A stretch of 64,000 nt of DNA from Ceratotherium simum simum (taxonomy: Eukaryota; Chordata; Mammalia; Perissodactyla; Rhinocerotidae), in assembly GCF_000283155.1 (NCBI RefSeq), contig NW_004454262.1, forward strand, positions 2,120,646-2,184,645, given 5' to 3'. The stretch's first letter is position 1; every line of letters starts with the position of its first letter. The translations under genes and the position numbers were made by a program. The notes beneath the pieces were generated by a model, which was not told the origin of the DNA, ran no database searches, and was given only the letters and a program-made list of their open reading frames with translations. Shown here one piece after another: positions 44,522-57,107 of the stretch.

Positions 44522-44735
44522 GAGGTAGTGTAGTGAGAAAGAGTATAATTTTTGATAGCAGAGAACTATGTTCAAATTCCGGTTCTACCCCCTCCTAGCT
44601 ATGTGACCATGGACGAGACCTCTGTGAAACTGTTTCTTCCTCTATGAAATAGACAGTGTTGTTCTAAGAATTAAATAAGAAAGGGATATAAACATTTTTG
44701 CTACCTGGTGCACATTTAATAAATTTCTGTGTGTC
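44522..44735 (+). mobile_element. MIR SINE
   Basis: 'GGTAGTGTAGTGAGAAAGAGTATAA', 'ATGTTCAAATTCCGGTTCTACC', 'CTAGCTATGTGACCATGG' and 'CTTCCTCTATGAAATAGACAG' show MIR head and core. Confidence 0.9.
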
Positions 44736-46423
44736 TCTTGAACCTTGCACACATTTTCTACTCTTTATATGCCCCGCCCCCACCACCATGCCATTTCTTT
44801 TTCTTAGAACATAGAAATGTAGCTGTTGAAGTTTGGATAAAGGAGAATTATAATAACATGTTTCAGGAGAGTCTCTTCAAGCAGAGTCTAATAGAGGGAG
44901 ACATCCATTTGACTGGAATACCATAAACCTGATATCAAGGTAGTCTTCAGTATGGAGATGAATACAGGATGCGTAAGCTGATGGACTCTAATGATTTCTG
45001 GCCCCACTGACAAAGTCGTTACCATTATGGAGTGGATATAGCAGGCTATCTTGGTTTCTCTCCAAAAAATTTTTTAATATTTCTAACATGGTCATTTTGA
45101 TTCCACACTCTCCAGAAAGCTGGGCCTGCCTTCTGGGAAGAATTATGGATCATGCTGATTTTGACTCTTTCCAGACCACTATGGCTGTGAGGAAACAGCA
45201 TGGCTTCTGATTATGATCTGGCTGTGAGGAGGAAACCTCTGGTCTTATTTCAGTCCTAGAGACCAAAAAAAAAAAAAAAAAATCTTTCACATAAATTAAT
45301 CAGTTTTCTGGAGTCTAACATAGTCTCATATATATTTTATCTTAGCATGAGACATTAGTGATTGGCCTTAAACACAAAAATGGTTTCTTGCATCTTCAAG
45401 AAGAGGTCCAGATCACTCCAAGCCTTCATTTAGCCTCATTTTCCCCCTGTTCCAATAGACTCCATCTTCATTATTTTAGATGCTTAGTTCTCCAACAGTT
45501 GGGAGCCCCAACCTTAGTTTTCCTTACGTCCTCCTCTTCTGCCTCCAAGAGGATAAGTTGGAGAGCCAAATGCAAAAGGCCCAAGTATATTTGGTTTTGA
45601 TGGACTCTTGCCTTTGCCACTGGAGGAGAAACAGACCTTGTCAATGACTTTCAGTCACAATCTTTAGATCCGCCTAAAGTCCAGCTTATATGTTTATATG
45701 GATGAATCTCTCTTACTAGTCCATTAACGTGACTTACAGCAAGACCTATGAAAACGTAGCTTTTCAATAATTAATATATAACTTAATTAGCCATGGGGAA
45801 GAAGTTAGCACTTAAGAAAGATAATATTTGATTTATAGAATACATCTAAAGGTGACTGGATAGTCTAAAGTCTAAAACATTTTCTCATTTTAAACTCTCT
45901 TTTGAACAGAAGTCAACTCACATCACAAAAATGTTCTTGTTCATACATATAATGATACTGTAAAAACAAGTTTTAAAAAGAGCTTTAGGGCAATAGTCAG
46001 AGACAACCAAACTATAATCATTATGTTTACCATCTTGGCCTGTGTCCCAAACTCCACATGTTTTTGGCATCGTTTGTTTGACTCAACAATAAGGGCTCAA
46101 ATATGAAGATTCTTTTTTGTTGTTATTCCAAATGCATAAGAGAACAAATCCATTTATCTAAATATGAATTTGAAACTCTTTGGAGTATGGTGACCATATG
46201 CATCAATCCTCAGAAAGTAAAAGCAAAATATTAATTTCCCTTTCTGTTGGAACACTTTAGGTTTCTGACATGAGGAAGTGATCCCATTAAGTGGTAATTT
46301 ACAGTGGCTACTTACTGCTTAAACATGGAAAATCCACAGGGGTAGATCAGAATTAAGGAAGAGAGAACCCTGAGTAAAAGAATATGCACAGCTAATCCTC
46401 ATCATTCATTCTGTATCCCTCTC
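44736..46423. other. unassigned; A18 run at 45,265-45,282
   Basis: No family recognised with confidence. 45,430-45,540 has a few L2-like words. The A18 run could end a retrocopy, but the 250 bases before it resemble nothing I know and no flanking duplication was found. Confidence 0.4.
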
Positions 46424-46483
46424 CCCCATCCAATTCCCCACCCACTTCCCCACTTCCAGTCCATCCACCCCACCCCCAGCTAC
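46424..46483. repeat. C-rich low-complexity tract
   Basis: The plus strand is mostly C with T, A and rare G (repeated CCCCA/CCCAC words). The minus strand is G-rich with several G3-G5 runs. Confidence 0.7.
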
Positions 46484-47098
46484 TCAGTTAAATGACAAAT
46501 GCCCAGTGGAGTTTGCTACGAGAATTGAGTTGCAACAAACAGACTTGGTCAATTTATAAGAAATGAGCCTTCTGCCATGGATTCATCTCATCCATACCAG
46601 GATTCCACGGAAGATTTCCTGCCTTTCCTATAAGATGCCTTTCACACAGGGAGAAGCAAGGGACTCTGGATCAAGGGAAAGTTTTGTCTTTATGGAAGGC
46701 CAGCAGGCTGTAGCAGAAAGGCTCCATCTGAAATCTGAGAGTATAGTTATTCCATTAAGGTTATTAAATTCTCTCATTAGGAAATTACTCAGAATAATCT
46801 TCCTTATCCTTTGAGAATGACATTCTAAACAAACTATGCTGCTTTCTCTTTGCTTAGAAATCTATGATTTTTTGAAATTCAGATGTAGAAAGATAAAAGA
46901 TCCTGCCTTCCCATAATTTTTATTTTGCCCAGAACTTGGGGGCTCATCACTTGCCATCAACTGGACACTTAAATCTTTTCTAAAACAGTGAGATGTCTGC
47001 TCCAGTGAAGTCTGCTTTTTCAATTAATTGATAAGCTTAAAATGAGTAAACATAGAGGGAAAAACTCCAAGTGGTGAGAATTGGAATACATATCAATC
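46484..47098. other. unassigned
   Basis: Nothing recognised. Confidence 0.4.
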
Positions 47099-47113
47099 AA
47101 TACGTGGCTTTCT

Positions 47114-47408
47114 TTTTTTTTTTTTTGTAAGGAAGATCAGCCCTGAGCTAACATCCATGCTAATCCTCCTCTTTTTGCTGAGGAAGACCGGCTCTGAGCT
47201 AACATCTATTGCCAATCCTCGTTTTTTTTTCCCCCAAAGCCCCAGTAGATAGCTGTATGTCATAGTTGCACATCCTTCTAGTTGCTGTATGTGGGACACG
47301 GCCTCAGCACAGCTGGAGAAGCGGTGCGTCGGTGTGCACCCGGGATCCGAACCCGGACCGCCAGCAGCAGAGCGCGCGCACTTAACTGCTAAGCCACAGG
47401 GCCGGCCC
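47114..47408 (-). mobile_element. ERE SINE, long form
   Basis: Full minus-strand copy with two GAGCTAACATC blocks, 'CTACTGGGGCTTTGGGGG' and the tRNA-like head at 47,340-47,408. The 15-bp duplication AATACGTGGCTTTCT / AATATGTGGCTTTCT (47,099-47,113 and 47,409-47,423) differs at one base. A 105-codon minus-strand frame at 47,093-47,410 is this SINE translated. Confidence 0.95.
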
Positions 47409-47689
47409 AATATGTGGCTTTCTGAGGGTGTCTTGCTTATGATAAATTTTCAAAGAAATGTAAAGTTGGGTCTTTGCCTCATGGAATTAAATAAGTTTCT
47501 TCCTTTCCTTCCCTCATTGACAAACTATACAGGGAGGAGTCCTCCACAGTCCTATAAGTTAGCCTTTAAATAAAGCCATTTCATTTCAGAATTTCATAGT
47601 GGAACTTTAGAACGTTTCCTCCTTCTAAAGTTTCTTTAAAATGTGAGTATAGACTCTAAATACTTAATCTCACCCACAAAGATGCCAAT
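47409..47689. other. unassigned
   Basis: Nothing recognised. Confidence 0.4.
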
Positions 47690-47775
47690 TTTAATTTAAT
47701 TTAAAGTTATTTCTATCATATAAATTATTATATGATAATATATATTAAATATAAATTATATATAAATTATTTTTT
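47690..47775. repeat. AT-rich low-complexity
   Basis: TAAATTATA/ATATAT words without regular period. Confidence 0.7.
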
Positions 47776-47779
47776 AACT

Positions 47780-48130
47780 CAAAAAGAATAAAATTTCACT
47801 ACAGGAAATTTGGAAAATGTAGAAAATTTTTTAAAAAGGGGAAAAGTTATCTATAATTTTATTCCCACATACAATTAGTACTAACATTTGAGTATATTTC
47901 CTCCCAAACTTTTTTATTTTGCTTGTTGCTTTTACTAAAATTGTGATCAAAATGTGCTAGAAATTTGGTATCTTATTAACTCCTCTTAAATATTATACAC
48001 ATTTTACTGGTTTGATGATAATCTATTATTTAGATACAACTGCTTTGGGACTTTGGACTTGTTTTTACTTTTTTATTATTAATGGTATCTTGGGAACAAA
48101 TATAATTTCAAGACAGCTAAAAGTGCCATA
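47780..48130 (-). mobile_element. possible old LINE-1 fragment
   Basis: 'GGAAATTTGGAAAATGTAGAAAATT', 'CCCACATACAATTAGTACTAACATTTGAGTATATTTCCTCCC' and the later 'GGGACTTTGGACTTGTTTTTAC..TTATTATTAATGGTATC' are words I associate with old LINE-1-derived repeats. Heavily decayed, family and borders uncertain. Confidence 0.45.
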
Positions 48131-50084
48131 GCGACTATTCCAATGACTGGGAACAACACCTGTTTTTTTTTTTTTATTTCTTGGGGCAAATGGGAACTCA
48201 GAAGCACAATGGCTAGCGGGTCTTGAAGCATCTCACTTCAGATCTCTGGCTACAGAGACCATCTTGGACCCTGCAGATCCAGCTGGAATTTTGGTAAGAG
48301 ATGGAGATTGAGTATCTAATGCCATCTATTGCAACATGGACATAAGCAAGAAGGTTCAGTCTATTGAACCAAGATTCATTGTGCCATGGGAGTCCAAATG
48401 TCTTTACTTACATAGCACTAGTATTTACTCACCATAGCAGTAAGAATACTACTAAGAGTTTACATTTCTATCACACCTTCCAGGTTAAGTCTTAACATCT
48501 TGATTGTTCAATAAATTTTATTGAAGGATGAATAGCTCCATATTACAAAACCACTTCCTTGGTAAATAAGTTGATGGACAAAAGAACATTTCTGGGCCTA
48601 TAATTCCAAATACACACAAAAGAGATGTACAAAAATAACTTATCTTCACCATTTTCAAATATAGCCACCTCTCTTCTGCTTGAGATTTGCTGACTTGTAG
48701 AACCTGTTAGAGCCTCTGGGAATGCCCTCAGAGGATCTTCACGAGAGAGTTCCTAAGGGGCTTGACATAAATCTTGTGAGGTATGTGCGGGTAAAAATAA
48801 TTGAAAGTAGAGGCTAGTGCTTGCTTCTCATCTAGAGATTACCGAAAGAGGGAGGTCTATTGCAGCAGCCCACGTCAACAGAGCAGGAAGTATTTGTAGT
48901 ACAGTACAGTGTTTGTGAGAAGAAAAAAGTGTGGGCACAGCCATTCCAGTTCCCCAGGGAACTCTGAGGGTGTGGAAGAGGAATTCAGTTGTTCCTGAGC
49001 TCCTCAAGAAATAACACAGAGGTTAGAGGAGGTGTGCAAGCTCTGGAGCTGCCAAGAGTCCACCAGAAAAGGCTAGGAGGCACTGCAGGCAGTAAAGGGA
49101 TTGGGGCATCATCCACTGCTGGGACAGCTAAAGGGAAATTAATCTGCCACTCTGAGAGGGAAATGGAGTAAAGGCGAAAGTCATCACAAGAAATCACAAC
49201 CACTACATCAGCAGAGTCTACCAGTGTCAGGAAAAATAAGACAGAATCAGAAACAAGAATACCTGCTCACAACCAACAAGTGTCCATGGATGTCAGATCT
49301 CTGCTTCCCCATCCCTCCTCCTCTGCTAATGGAGCTAGACCTTGCTTGGAGAGGGACGATTAGACATGGTAGGTTGAACACAAATGTTTATTATTATTCC
49401 CTCCTAATTCTCTACGAAAATGACAGTAAAGGAACTTATTTAAAGGATACAACAAAAAAGACAAAGAGAAAAGGAGAGGAAATGACAGAAGATGAAAGAT
49501 GGTAGCAACATTTTGTTAGCTGAAAATGCAGCGGATGCATTAGAGATGGGACAAAGCTGAAACTGTGGATTGGAGGTGGGGGGGGCAGTGAGAAACCAGC
49601 CAGTTTAAGCTGAAAAATCCTGGAACTGGAGGCACAAGCCACCTCAGAAAGGTGGGGGTGCTGAGTAAAGCTGAAAACAAGAGCATTTGTAGATAACTGA
49701 CTGTTGACTGCCCCTCCCAAAACTTTCTGGAAAGGTTGAACACCATCCATAGCTGAGGACAAAAGTGATATTTCATTCAGGAAACTAGACAATTAAGTAA
49801 AAATCTGCATGGCAATCATGAGATTCCCTAGCCTCCTTCCCCCACTTGACTCCTAGAACACAGACAACGAGGCTCAAACCCCACAAGCAGAGATTTGTAG
49901 GAATTCTCTGTAGAGAACTGAACAGACCAAGGGAATAGATCTGTAGATGCTGATGTTTTGGGTCCTCCAATGAAAAAGCCGCCTTATCAGCCTATATTCA
50001 AGAAGCTACCAGTCAACAAGCCTTGCCCACGCATACAAGCTTCCAGTCAGCTTTTTAGTGTCATACTGTTCAATATTAATAGAT
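48131..50084. other. unassigned; perhaps 5' part of a LINE (HAL1-like)
   Basis: No confident match. From about 48,880 the purine-rich coding-like style resembles the LINE remnant at 50,400, so a single old HAL1-like element may extend across. The 118-codon minus frame at 49,436-49,792 has no known domain. Confidence 0.35.
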
Positions 50085-50395
50085 AGCCAATGCTGTCTTT
50101 CTCTGTGCCAAACATCATTCCAAGCACATTTTAATTTTTTACACAAATTAATTCATTTAATCCTTTACACATAGTAATGTTTTACACATATACTTGTAAA
50201 TTTATTTAATCATCATAACAACTTTATAAGGTAAGTACCATTATTATTCTCATTTTTCAGTAAGGAAACTGAGGCACATAAGGACTAAGTAACTTAGTCA
50301 AGGTCACGAACTACGAAGTAGGAAGGCCAGTTTCACAATCGTTCAATTTGGATACAGATCCCATGCTTCTAATCTCTACATGATATTGCCTCAAA
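50085..50395 (-). mobile_element. MIR SINE
   Basis: 'CTCTGTGCCAAACATCATTCCAAGCAC', 'TTTAATCATCATAACAACTTTATAAGGTAAGTACCATTATTATTCTCATTTTTCAGTAAGGAAACTGAGGCAC' and 'AACTTAGTCAAGGTCACGAAC' are reverse-complement MIR. About 50 bases of extra AT-rich sequence sit inside. Confidence 0.88.
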
Positions 50396-50399
50396 ATGA

Positions 50400-51745
50400 A
50401 AGCAGAGACAAAGTTAAGCAAAAAAAGGAAAACAATGGAAAGAGGCAAACAGGGACTAAAAGAAAAGTGTAAATCTACTATAACACATTTACTCAGATAA
50501 GACACTGCATCCATTAAAAAAAAGAAAAACCAGGATGCTCTCTCATTCAGAGAACAAGAAAATAAGGGAGCAGAAGATTCAATAGATGAGTTATAAAGTA
50601 CAATTGTAGAACTAAAAGACAAAGAAAACAGGAGAGAAAACTAAGATGATCTATCTAGAAAGGAAGAACAGATTAAGCTATGGTTAGGAAATTATCAAAG
50701 ATATAATACAAGAAAATGTCCAGATTGAATGAGTCTATAAATATCCAATTAGCATAATGAATGATAAAAGATTTGCACTAAGACATATCACTAATAAATA
50801 TTCAGCCACCAGGTATAAAATGATTATTCTGAAAATTTCTAGAGAGGAAAAAAAAAAATGCAATCAGAAAGATGAAGAATTGGAATGGCATTAGGCATCT
50901 CAACAGCAACTCTGAAAGATGGAAGACAAAAAGTGGCATCCAACCAAATGTCAATCAAAGGTTAAAATAAAATAAAAAGCTTTTCTGACATATAAAGTCT
51001 CAATAAAATTATGTCCTATGTGTCTTTTTCCAACAGGAAGACGGGATTCTAGATAATAGCTCTGAGTTGATAATGAAGGGAAGCTTCAAGAAGACATTTG
51101 AACAGCAGGACTATAGAAAATCAATCCAAGTCAGAGCAACAGGATAAAAGGCTCTGGCGGGATGTCTTTAGGGAAATACTAACTGATAGATAACTCGATA
51201 TTTTTTTATCTTATAGTGGAGTTTTACAGCTCCATTGGAGAATTTAGATATGAATCACTACTACAAAACTACAAAACTAGAAAACTAAAGAATAGATAAA
51301 TAAAAGCAATTGTTAAATTCAGAAAAAAACAAAATATACTCATAAAATACTATGTGTCTCAATTGTGACAAATATTTAAATACTCAAAATAATATAAACA
51401 CTCGCTACTGATTTAACCCAAAACAGTAACAAATTATGTTGGAAAGGGATGGGGGAGAAACAGGTTGTGAGGATAATCCTCATTGTCCGTAGAACAGAAT
51501 AAACACATAATGTCTAAAATGCCAAAATATTAGGAAACAGCAGCATTATGTTATTTATAAATATGGAGGTAATTAGCAGAAGAAACAACTTTAAAAGTTT
51601 TCAGAAAACAAGAATCTAGAGAGGAGATGAGTGGAGCAAGCAGATACAGCTTTTCATTTTAATCTCATGAGTACTACTTATTTCTTCAAACCAGGTACAC
51701 ATATTACTTTGATGATTTTTAAAAGTTACAAGGAAGGATTTTAAA
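50400..51745 (+). mobile_element. old LINE-1/HAL1-like remnant
   Basis: 'AAAATGTCCAGATTGAATGAGTC', 'CAATTAGCATAATGAATGATAAAAG', 'AATTGGAATGGCATTAGGCATCTCAACAGCAACTCTGAAAGATGGAAGACAA' and 'CTTTTCTGACATATAAAGTCTCAATAAAATTA' track a segment known from HAL1/old LINE-1 (CATCAGACTTCTCAACAGCAACACTGGAAGCTAGAAGACAA). It ends in a T-rich 3' region near 51,740. No usable frame. Confidence 0.65.
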
Positions 51746-51830
51746 AGGATGGGGTAGAGTCTCAGAACTGGACCCCAAGTAAAATGTGATGCTTCTTTGC
51801 ATCTCTATTCCTCTAGCCACACAGAGACCG

Positions 51831-52384
51831 TGTGGTAGGCAGAATAATGGGTCCCTGAAGATGCCATGCCCTAATCCCTTGAACCTGTGATGTTACCTTA
51901 CATGGGAAAAGTGTAGATAAAATTAAGGTTACAAACGTTGATATGGGGAGGTTTCTTGAATTATCTGGCGGTCCAATTTAATCACATGAGGCCTTAGAAG
52001 TGGAGAACCTTTCCTGGCTGCAGCAAGAGAGATGCAACATGAGAAGGGCTCAACCTGCCCTTGTTGGGCTTTGAAGACAGAGGAAGGGGGTCTATGAGCC
52101 AAGGAAGGCAGCAGCCTGTAGAACTGATAATCAGAAAGAAAATGGGGACCTCCATCCTACAACCACAAGGAACTGAATTCTGCCAGCAACCCAAATGAGG
52201 AAGGAAATGGACTGTCCCGTAAAGTCTCCACAGAGAAATGTATCCTGCTGACGTCTTGATTTTAGCCTGGTGAGACTCATGTCAGACTTCTGACCTACAA
52301 AATTGTTAGATAATACATTTGCATTCTTTTAAGCCATTATGTTTGTGGTAATTTGTTATGGCAACAATAGAAAACTAAAATACA
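51831..52384 (+). mobile_element. solo LTR, MaLR/MLT1-type
   Basis: It runs from TGTGGTAGGCAG to AAAATACA: 'AATAATGGGTCCCTGAAGATGCC', 'CTAATCCCTTGAACCTGTGATGTTACCTTACATGG', 'GGTCCAATTTAATCACA', 'GGCTTTGAAGACAGAGGAAGG', 'TCTTGATTTTAGCCTGGTGAGACTCATGTC' and 'TTTAAGCCATTATGTTTGTGGTAATTTG'. Same subtype as the LTR at 2925. Flanks GACCG and GACTT share only three bases. No internal viral genes. Confidence 0.88.
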
Positions 52385-53014
52385 GACTTGCCACCTCCTA
52401 AACCAACTCATGCAGTTACCATTGATGAGAGAACTTAAGTGACAATGTCTGACAGCGAATGTGGACACTTAACAGGCTTGATAAATACATAAAATAAAAA
52501 TTCACCAGAGAGATTACCTTTTCAATATAATTGACAAGGGTCAGCTGCAAGTCAAGCAATGAAGGACCCACCTACAAATCATACACTGATCAATAGTTTT
52601 GAGCATGGCCAAGAGGTCTGAAGGTTCCCACAGCAGGAAAGGGAATTTTAAACGTCTAAATTTATTTCACATTCTTCTATAAGCGCCATTCCTATCAAAT
52701 GCATCCAAGCCAGTGAGGTGTATTTATGACGGAACATATATATTTGTAAACATCTGAGATAAAAGCACAGGATCTGACTTCATGAGTAAGCCCTGCAAAA
52801 AGAAGGAGGTAGTCTTGAGCACAGGTGAGAGTATGGAAAAACTGACCTGCTCCAACAGCCATCTCTGCAGCAGCATGAGTGGAAGTTTCAGCGCTCAAGT
52901 TTAACTAAAGGTGCAAACTGCCCTTTGCTTCAACCTGACAGCAGCAAATGAGAAAAATGGCTCTGATCGCTTTTCTTTTTCTTTTCTTTTTTAATGTGGG
53001 AAACTTTTTTAAAA
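52385..53014. other. unassigned
   Basis: Nothing recognised. T-rich near 52,970-53,010, the tail side of the next LINE-1. Confidence 0.4.
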
Positions 53015-53880
53015 TTAAGCTATAATTGACATATAACATTATATAAGTTTAAGGTGCACAACATGTTGCTTTGATACGTTAACATATTGCAATATGATTA
53101 CCACTGTATAGTTAGCTAACACCTCCACCATGTCACATAATTATCATTTCTTTTCTGTGTGAGGAGAACATTTAAGACCTAGTCTCTTAGCAACTTTGAA
53201 GTATGCACTACGGTATTCTTGACTATAATCACAACGCTGTGCATTAGATTCCAAAACTCTTTCATCTTCTAACTGTAAGTTTGTACCCTTTGACCCATTT
53301 CTCCCCAGTTCCCCCACCCTCTAGCCCCTGGCAACCACCATTCTACTCTCTATTTCTACAAATTTAGCTTTTTTAGATTCTACATACAAGTGAGATCATA
53401 CAGTATCTGTTTTTCTCTGATATCTCACTTAGCAGAATGCCCTCAAGGTCCATCCATGTTATCATAAACGACAATTTTTCCTTTTTTCTCATGGCTGAAT
53501 AATATTCCATTATGTAAATATATAAATATATATCCCCCATATCTTGGCTCTTGTAAATAAAGCTGCAATAAACATGGGAGGGCAGACATCTCTTTTCATT
53601 TCCTTTGTGTATATACCCAGAAGTGGGATTGCTGAATCATATGGTAGTTCATTTTTAATTTTTTGAGAAACCTCCAGCTTTCCGTAGTGGCTGAACCAAT
53701 TTACATTCCCACCAACAGTGCACAAGGGTTTCCTTTTCTCCACATCTTTGCCAACACTTGTTATTTCTTGTCTTCTTGATGATAGCCATTCTAACAAGTG
53801 TGAGGTGATATCTCATTGTGGTTTTGATTTGCATTTCTCTGATGATTAGTGATGTTGAGCATCTTTTCATAATGTCTTTT
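53015..53880 (-). mobile_element. LINE-1, 5'-truncated
   Basis: The plus strand begins with T-rich sequence, then reverse-complement 3' UTR words ('CTATAATTGACATATAACATTATATAAG', 'AGTTCCCCCACCCTCTAGCCCCTGGCAACCACC') and ORF2 words ('CTGAATAATATTCCATTATGTA', 'GTATATACCCAGAAGTGGGATTGCTGAATCATATGG', 'CCACCAACAGTGCACAAGG', 'GTGAGGTGATATCTCATTGTGG'). It breaks off at 53,880. Confidence 0.95.
53510..53870 (-). pseudogene. LINE-1 ORF2p C-terminal remnant
   Basis: Two overlapping frames hold the pieces: '[20 protein letters not shown]' to '[14 protein letters not shown]' (53,655-53,870), then after a frameshift 'NELPYDSAIPLLGIYTKEMK' and 'PPMFIAALF' (from 53,797 down to 53,510). Broken by the shift and by 5' truncation. 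It is the counterpart of the plus-strand remnant at 30,656. Confidence 0.92.
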
Positions 53881-56800
53881 TAACTAGAACATCAAGGCCT
53901 TTTGGAATCTACATGGAATAATTGGAAAATTGCTTTTATTACAATTCTATTCACAGAAAGAGTCTAGGTTTTTTTTTTAAGCAGAAAATCATCTAGAGTA
54001 AATTTTAAAAGAATAAATTATTGATATAAAGCAAGGAAAGTAAATTGACAAAGAAAAAATACAAAAAAATCCTATTTTCACTACTGACATGCTACAAGAT
54101 CCAAAACATGTTGAAAGAAGAACAAGAACAGAAATTGTTCTATTAGAATAAAATAAAATTGACCCTTTCAATTTTCACACTACACACTGACTCTTCGTTT
54201 TCAAAAAATAAGATGAATATAACTCCATATTTGCAAAATGAACAAAGAATAAAGACTGTTTTCAAGCTAGGTCAAAACAAACAAAATACTAACTTCCCTC
54301 CCTCCTCCCAGGGAGAGTAAAAGGAGCTTTTTTTCTGTTGCCTCGGGTTTCTATGTAATCTCCTCAAGGTCCCCAGTACCTGAGGTGTATTTACAGAGGG
54401 GGATCAAGATGTTTTGACGTTAATGTCCCATAGGAAGTCTTCAGTTGTCCTTTGCTAGAGGAAAGTTGAGGACATTTAAGGTTTTGCTTAAGTTTAAAGA
54501 AAATGCATGGACTTTCGTAATGTAAGTGTAATGTTACCCTATGTGGGATGGGTTATGGTAGTAAATTGGACATGGTGCTTCATCTCGTTACTCATTATTG
54601 CCCCTAGAACCTCACTTACTGTACTACTACTTAAGTAGATCGTCACCCCCAGGTACAATGACCATGGCTACCCTGGCCACGCATCCCAGATTTGCATCTA
54701 GGAACTGTGGTCACCATAATCAAAGAGAACATAGAAAATACAGAATGGGAGACATGATTCCCAATTATAAATGTCAAAATTTCCCCCAAGTCAGGACTTT
54801 GCGTGAAATATGGGATTTTTTCCCCCTATAAACCTCATGAAACAAGGAGTAGTTACATCTCTGGGTGAGGGTGGGGAATATAATTACTTTTGACAATAGA
54901 ATGTATCCTGGGACTTTCAAGGCAAAACTGTTAGGCCTTTTATTTTTCTTTTACTTCTTTTGTGGGTGTGCAAACCTTTCTTAAACATTTGGTCTACATA
55001 TGGATAGACCTGTGATTTTAAATGGCCTAATGAGCCTCAGACAGACTTCTAAGTAACACTCATGAATAAGCCAGAGAGTCTCAGATGCTAGCATTTACTG
55101 TACTAAGAAATTTTTTTCTGTTTGCTGATTTTTTTCTCCTTTTAAAAAGTTAACACTTATTGAATATATCTTGAATCTTTTGCAGGTGTTAAACAGCTGA
55201 CTTTAATTTTTTAAAGAACCAAATCCATCTATTACCAACCCCCCCCAAAAAATTAACTCTATTTATTTAGGTTATTTTGACAGTAAATCCTTCCTCTCTA
55301 TTCTGCCCTAGGAAAAGGATTGCATTCCCCTGTAAAAATAAACTTTCTGTGATGATTAAGACATGACCTCATGTAGACTTGCTCCTTAAAAAGCTGAAAG
55401 ATCTAAAATGTGACATTACATTTTTTTTTCTAACCCTTTAATTTAGGATGGAGGGACACATATTAGCAATACTGGCTTAAAAATGAAATAGTATATCTTT
55501 CTATAACAGCACAAAATGCTATGGTATGGCAGGTGGCTTTAAGTCAAAGCATTGTCTAGACTGGATATGAAATTCCCATCATGGGAGAATACTGGAGTGA
55601 GTATGAGGGGATCAATCACAAGATAGTAAATGAGATTTGAAAAGGGGAGGGGAAGTTTAACAAGGAAAATTAAATTTTAATTCGTGAGTGGTTTGGCCTT
55701 GGACTCAGGACTCTACCCTAACATCTGGGCATTTTTATCATAAAGTTTCCAATGTTATCACTATTTTATCAACTAATTATCTTCTGTTGTCCATGCCAAA
55801 GTGTTCTCCGCTTCCAGCCACCAAAACAAAGGCCAAACCATCAAAACAGGAGCAAAGCAGAAAAAGTTGCCTAGGGCACTACTCATTAATCAAGGACCTT
55901 GACATCACTGAACAGAGTGGTATAACAAAGGACAGTTGCATGTGGTGGTATGTAACCTTGTCCAGCTTTCCAATGAGTGGTTGTTACGAAATTGTAACTT
56001 TCTTTAAAATACTCCAGCACGGACAGGTGATATTTCCACGTGTGTTAGTTTTCATCTACATCCTTAGGCTGGTCATCTGCGCTAATCAGGAGTACACACT
56101 ACAGGGGTGGTGAGCTAGCACGGGAAAAATCTTAATCAAAAGGCCAACTCCAGATACAGCTATCACAAGACAGTCTTCAGCTATCTTCAAATCTGATAGA
56201 CACCAGGGACTTCATTCATTAGCATAAGGGATATTAGAAATATTCTTTAATCAGTGAAATTAGTGGCAAGATACATAATAGAAATATTGTAGAGGCCTTT
56301 CTACCTTCACATAAATGAGGTTTAAAGACTCTAGTAAGCCCAATAGCCTGAACCCTTCAAAATGGTGGCCTGGGCTCTCTGAAGAAGTCTTGAGTCCAGC
56401 CTCTGATTTGAAGAATTGTTGGTCACCACTGTCTGGAACTATAGGCAGCTACCAAAATCAACCAGGAAGAACCTAAAAATAATGAATAACCAAACTGGCT
56501 AAGGTCCTTTTGCAACAGTGGTCAAGGGACCTTTCTAAAAACCTGGGGCAAGTAAACCAAATTGGTTACAGTGTGGGGTTAATTGGATCGAATTACCTAT
56601 ATTTTCTTCATGTAAGAAAAAATATCTGTCTTAAAACCCAAAACTATTCAAAATGTCAAAATTCCTTGCCCCTGTGTCTCATATAGATACACCATATAAG
56701 CAGACCATCCCTGGAAAAATAATTTACACTACTCACTCTAAGTTATTGTAGTGAAATTTTTCCTATGATTTTGTTAAAAATCACCCAGTGATGTCTGGCT

Positions 56801-57107
56801 TTTTTTCCACAAATGTACTTAGGAAGGAAAAGTAGGAGTTGCCATTCATGACCTATTTGTGGATTGTCTTCTCTCTTTTGGTGACTGGTAGTTCAGAGGG
56901 ATTTTTCTGGTAAAGTGAGAAGGTATGGATAATTATTTCTTGACAACTAAATGTAACTCTATAGCAAGTCTCTTCTTTACTTCACACATTCATCATTCCT
57001 GCTCATGGATAGGTAGCATAGAAAGCTGTAAAAATGTCACCATGGCGGCCAACAAAACACTGTAAGGCAGGAGATAAAACAGGAGCAGTACCTTAGGTCT
57101 TTGCTGC
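53881..57107. other. unassigned, repeat-poor
   Basis: About 3.2 kb without a recognised element. A 141-codon frame at 55,688-56,113 has a hydrophobic C-terminal patch but no known domain, splice context or promoter. I do not call it a gene. Confidence 0.45.

Noticed and set aside
45000..45282. possible processed pseudogene ending in A18
   Set aside because: No recognised parent transcript, no poly-A signal at the right distance and no flanking target duplication found.
45430..45600. L2-like words ('CCCAACCTTAGTTTTCCTTACG')
   Set aside because: A single loose word match without ordered neighbours.
55688..56113. 141-codon plus-strand reading frame with hydrophobic end
   Set aside because: Matches no family I know and has no exon signals. 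A frame this long is expected by chance somewhere in 64 kb read in six frames.
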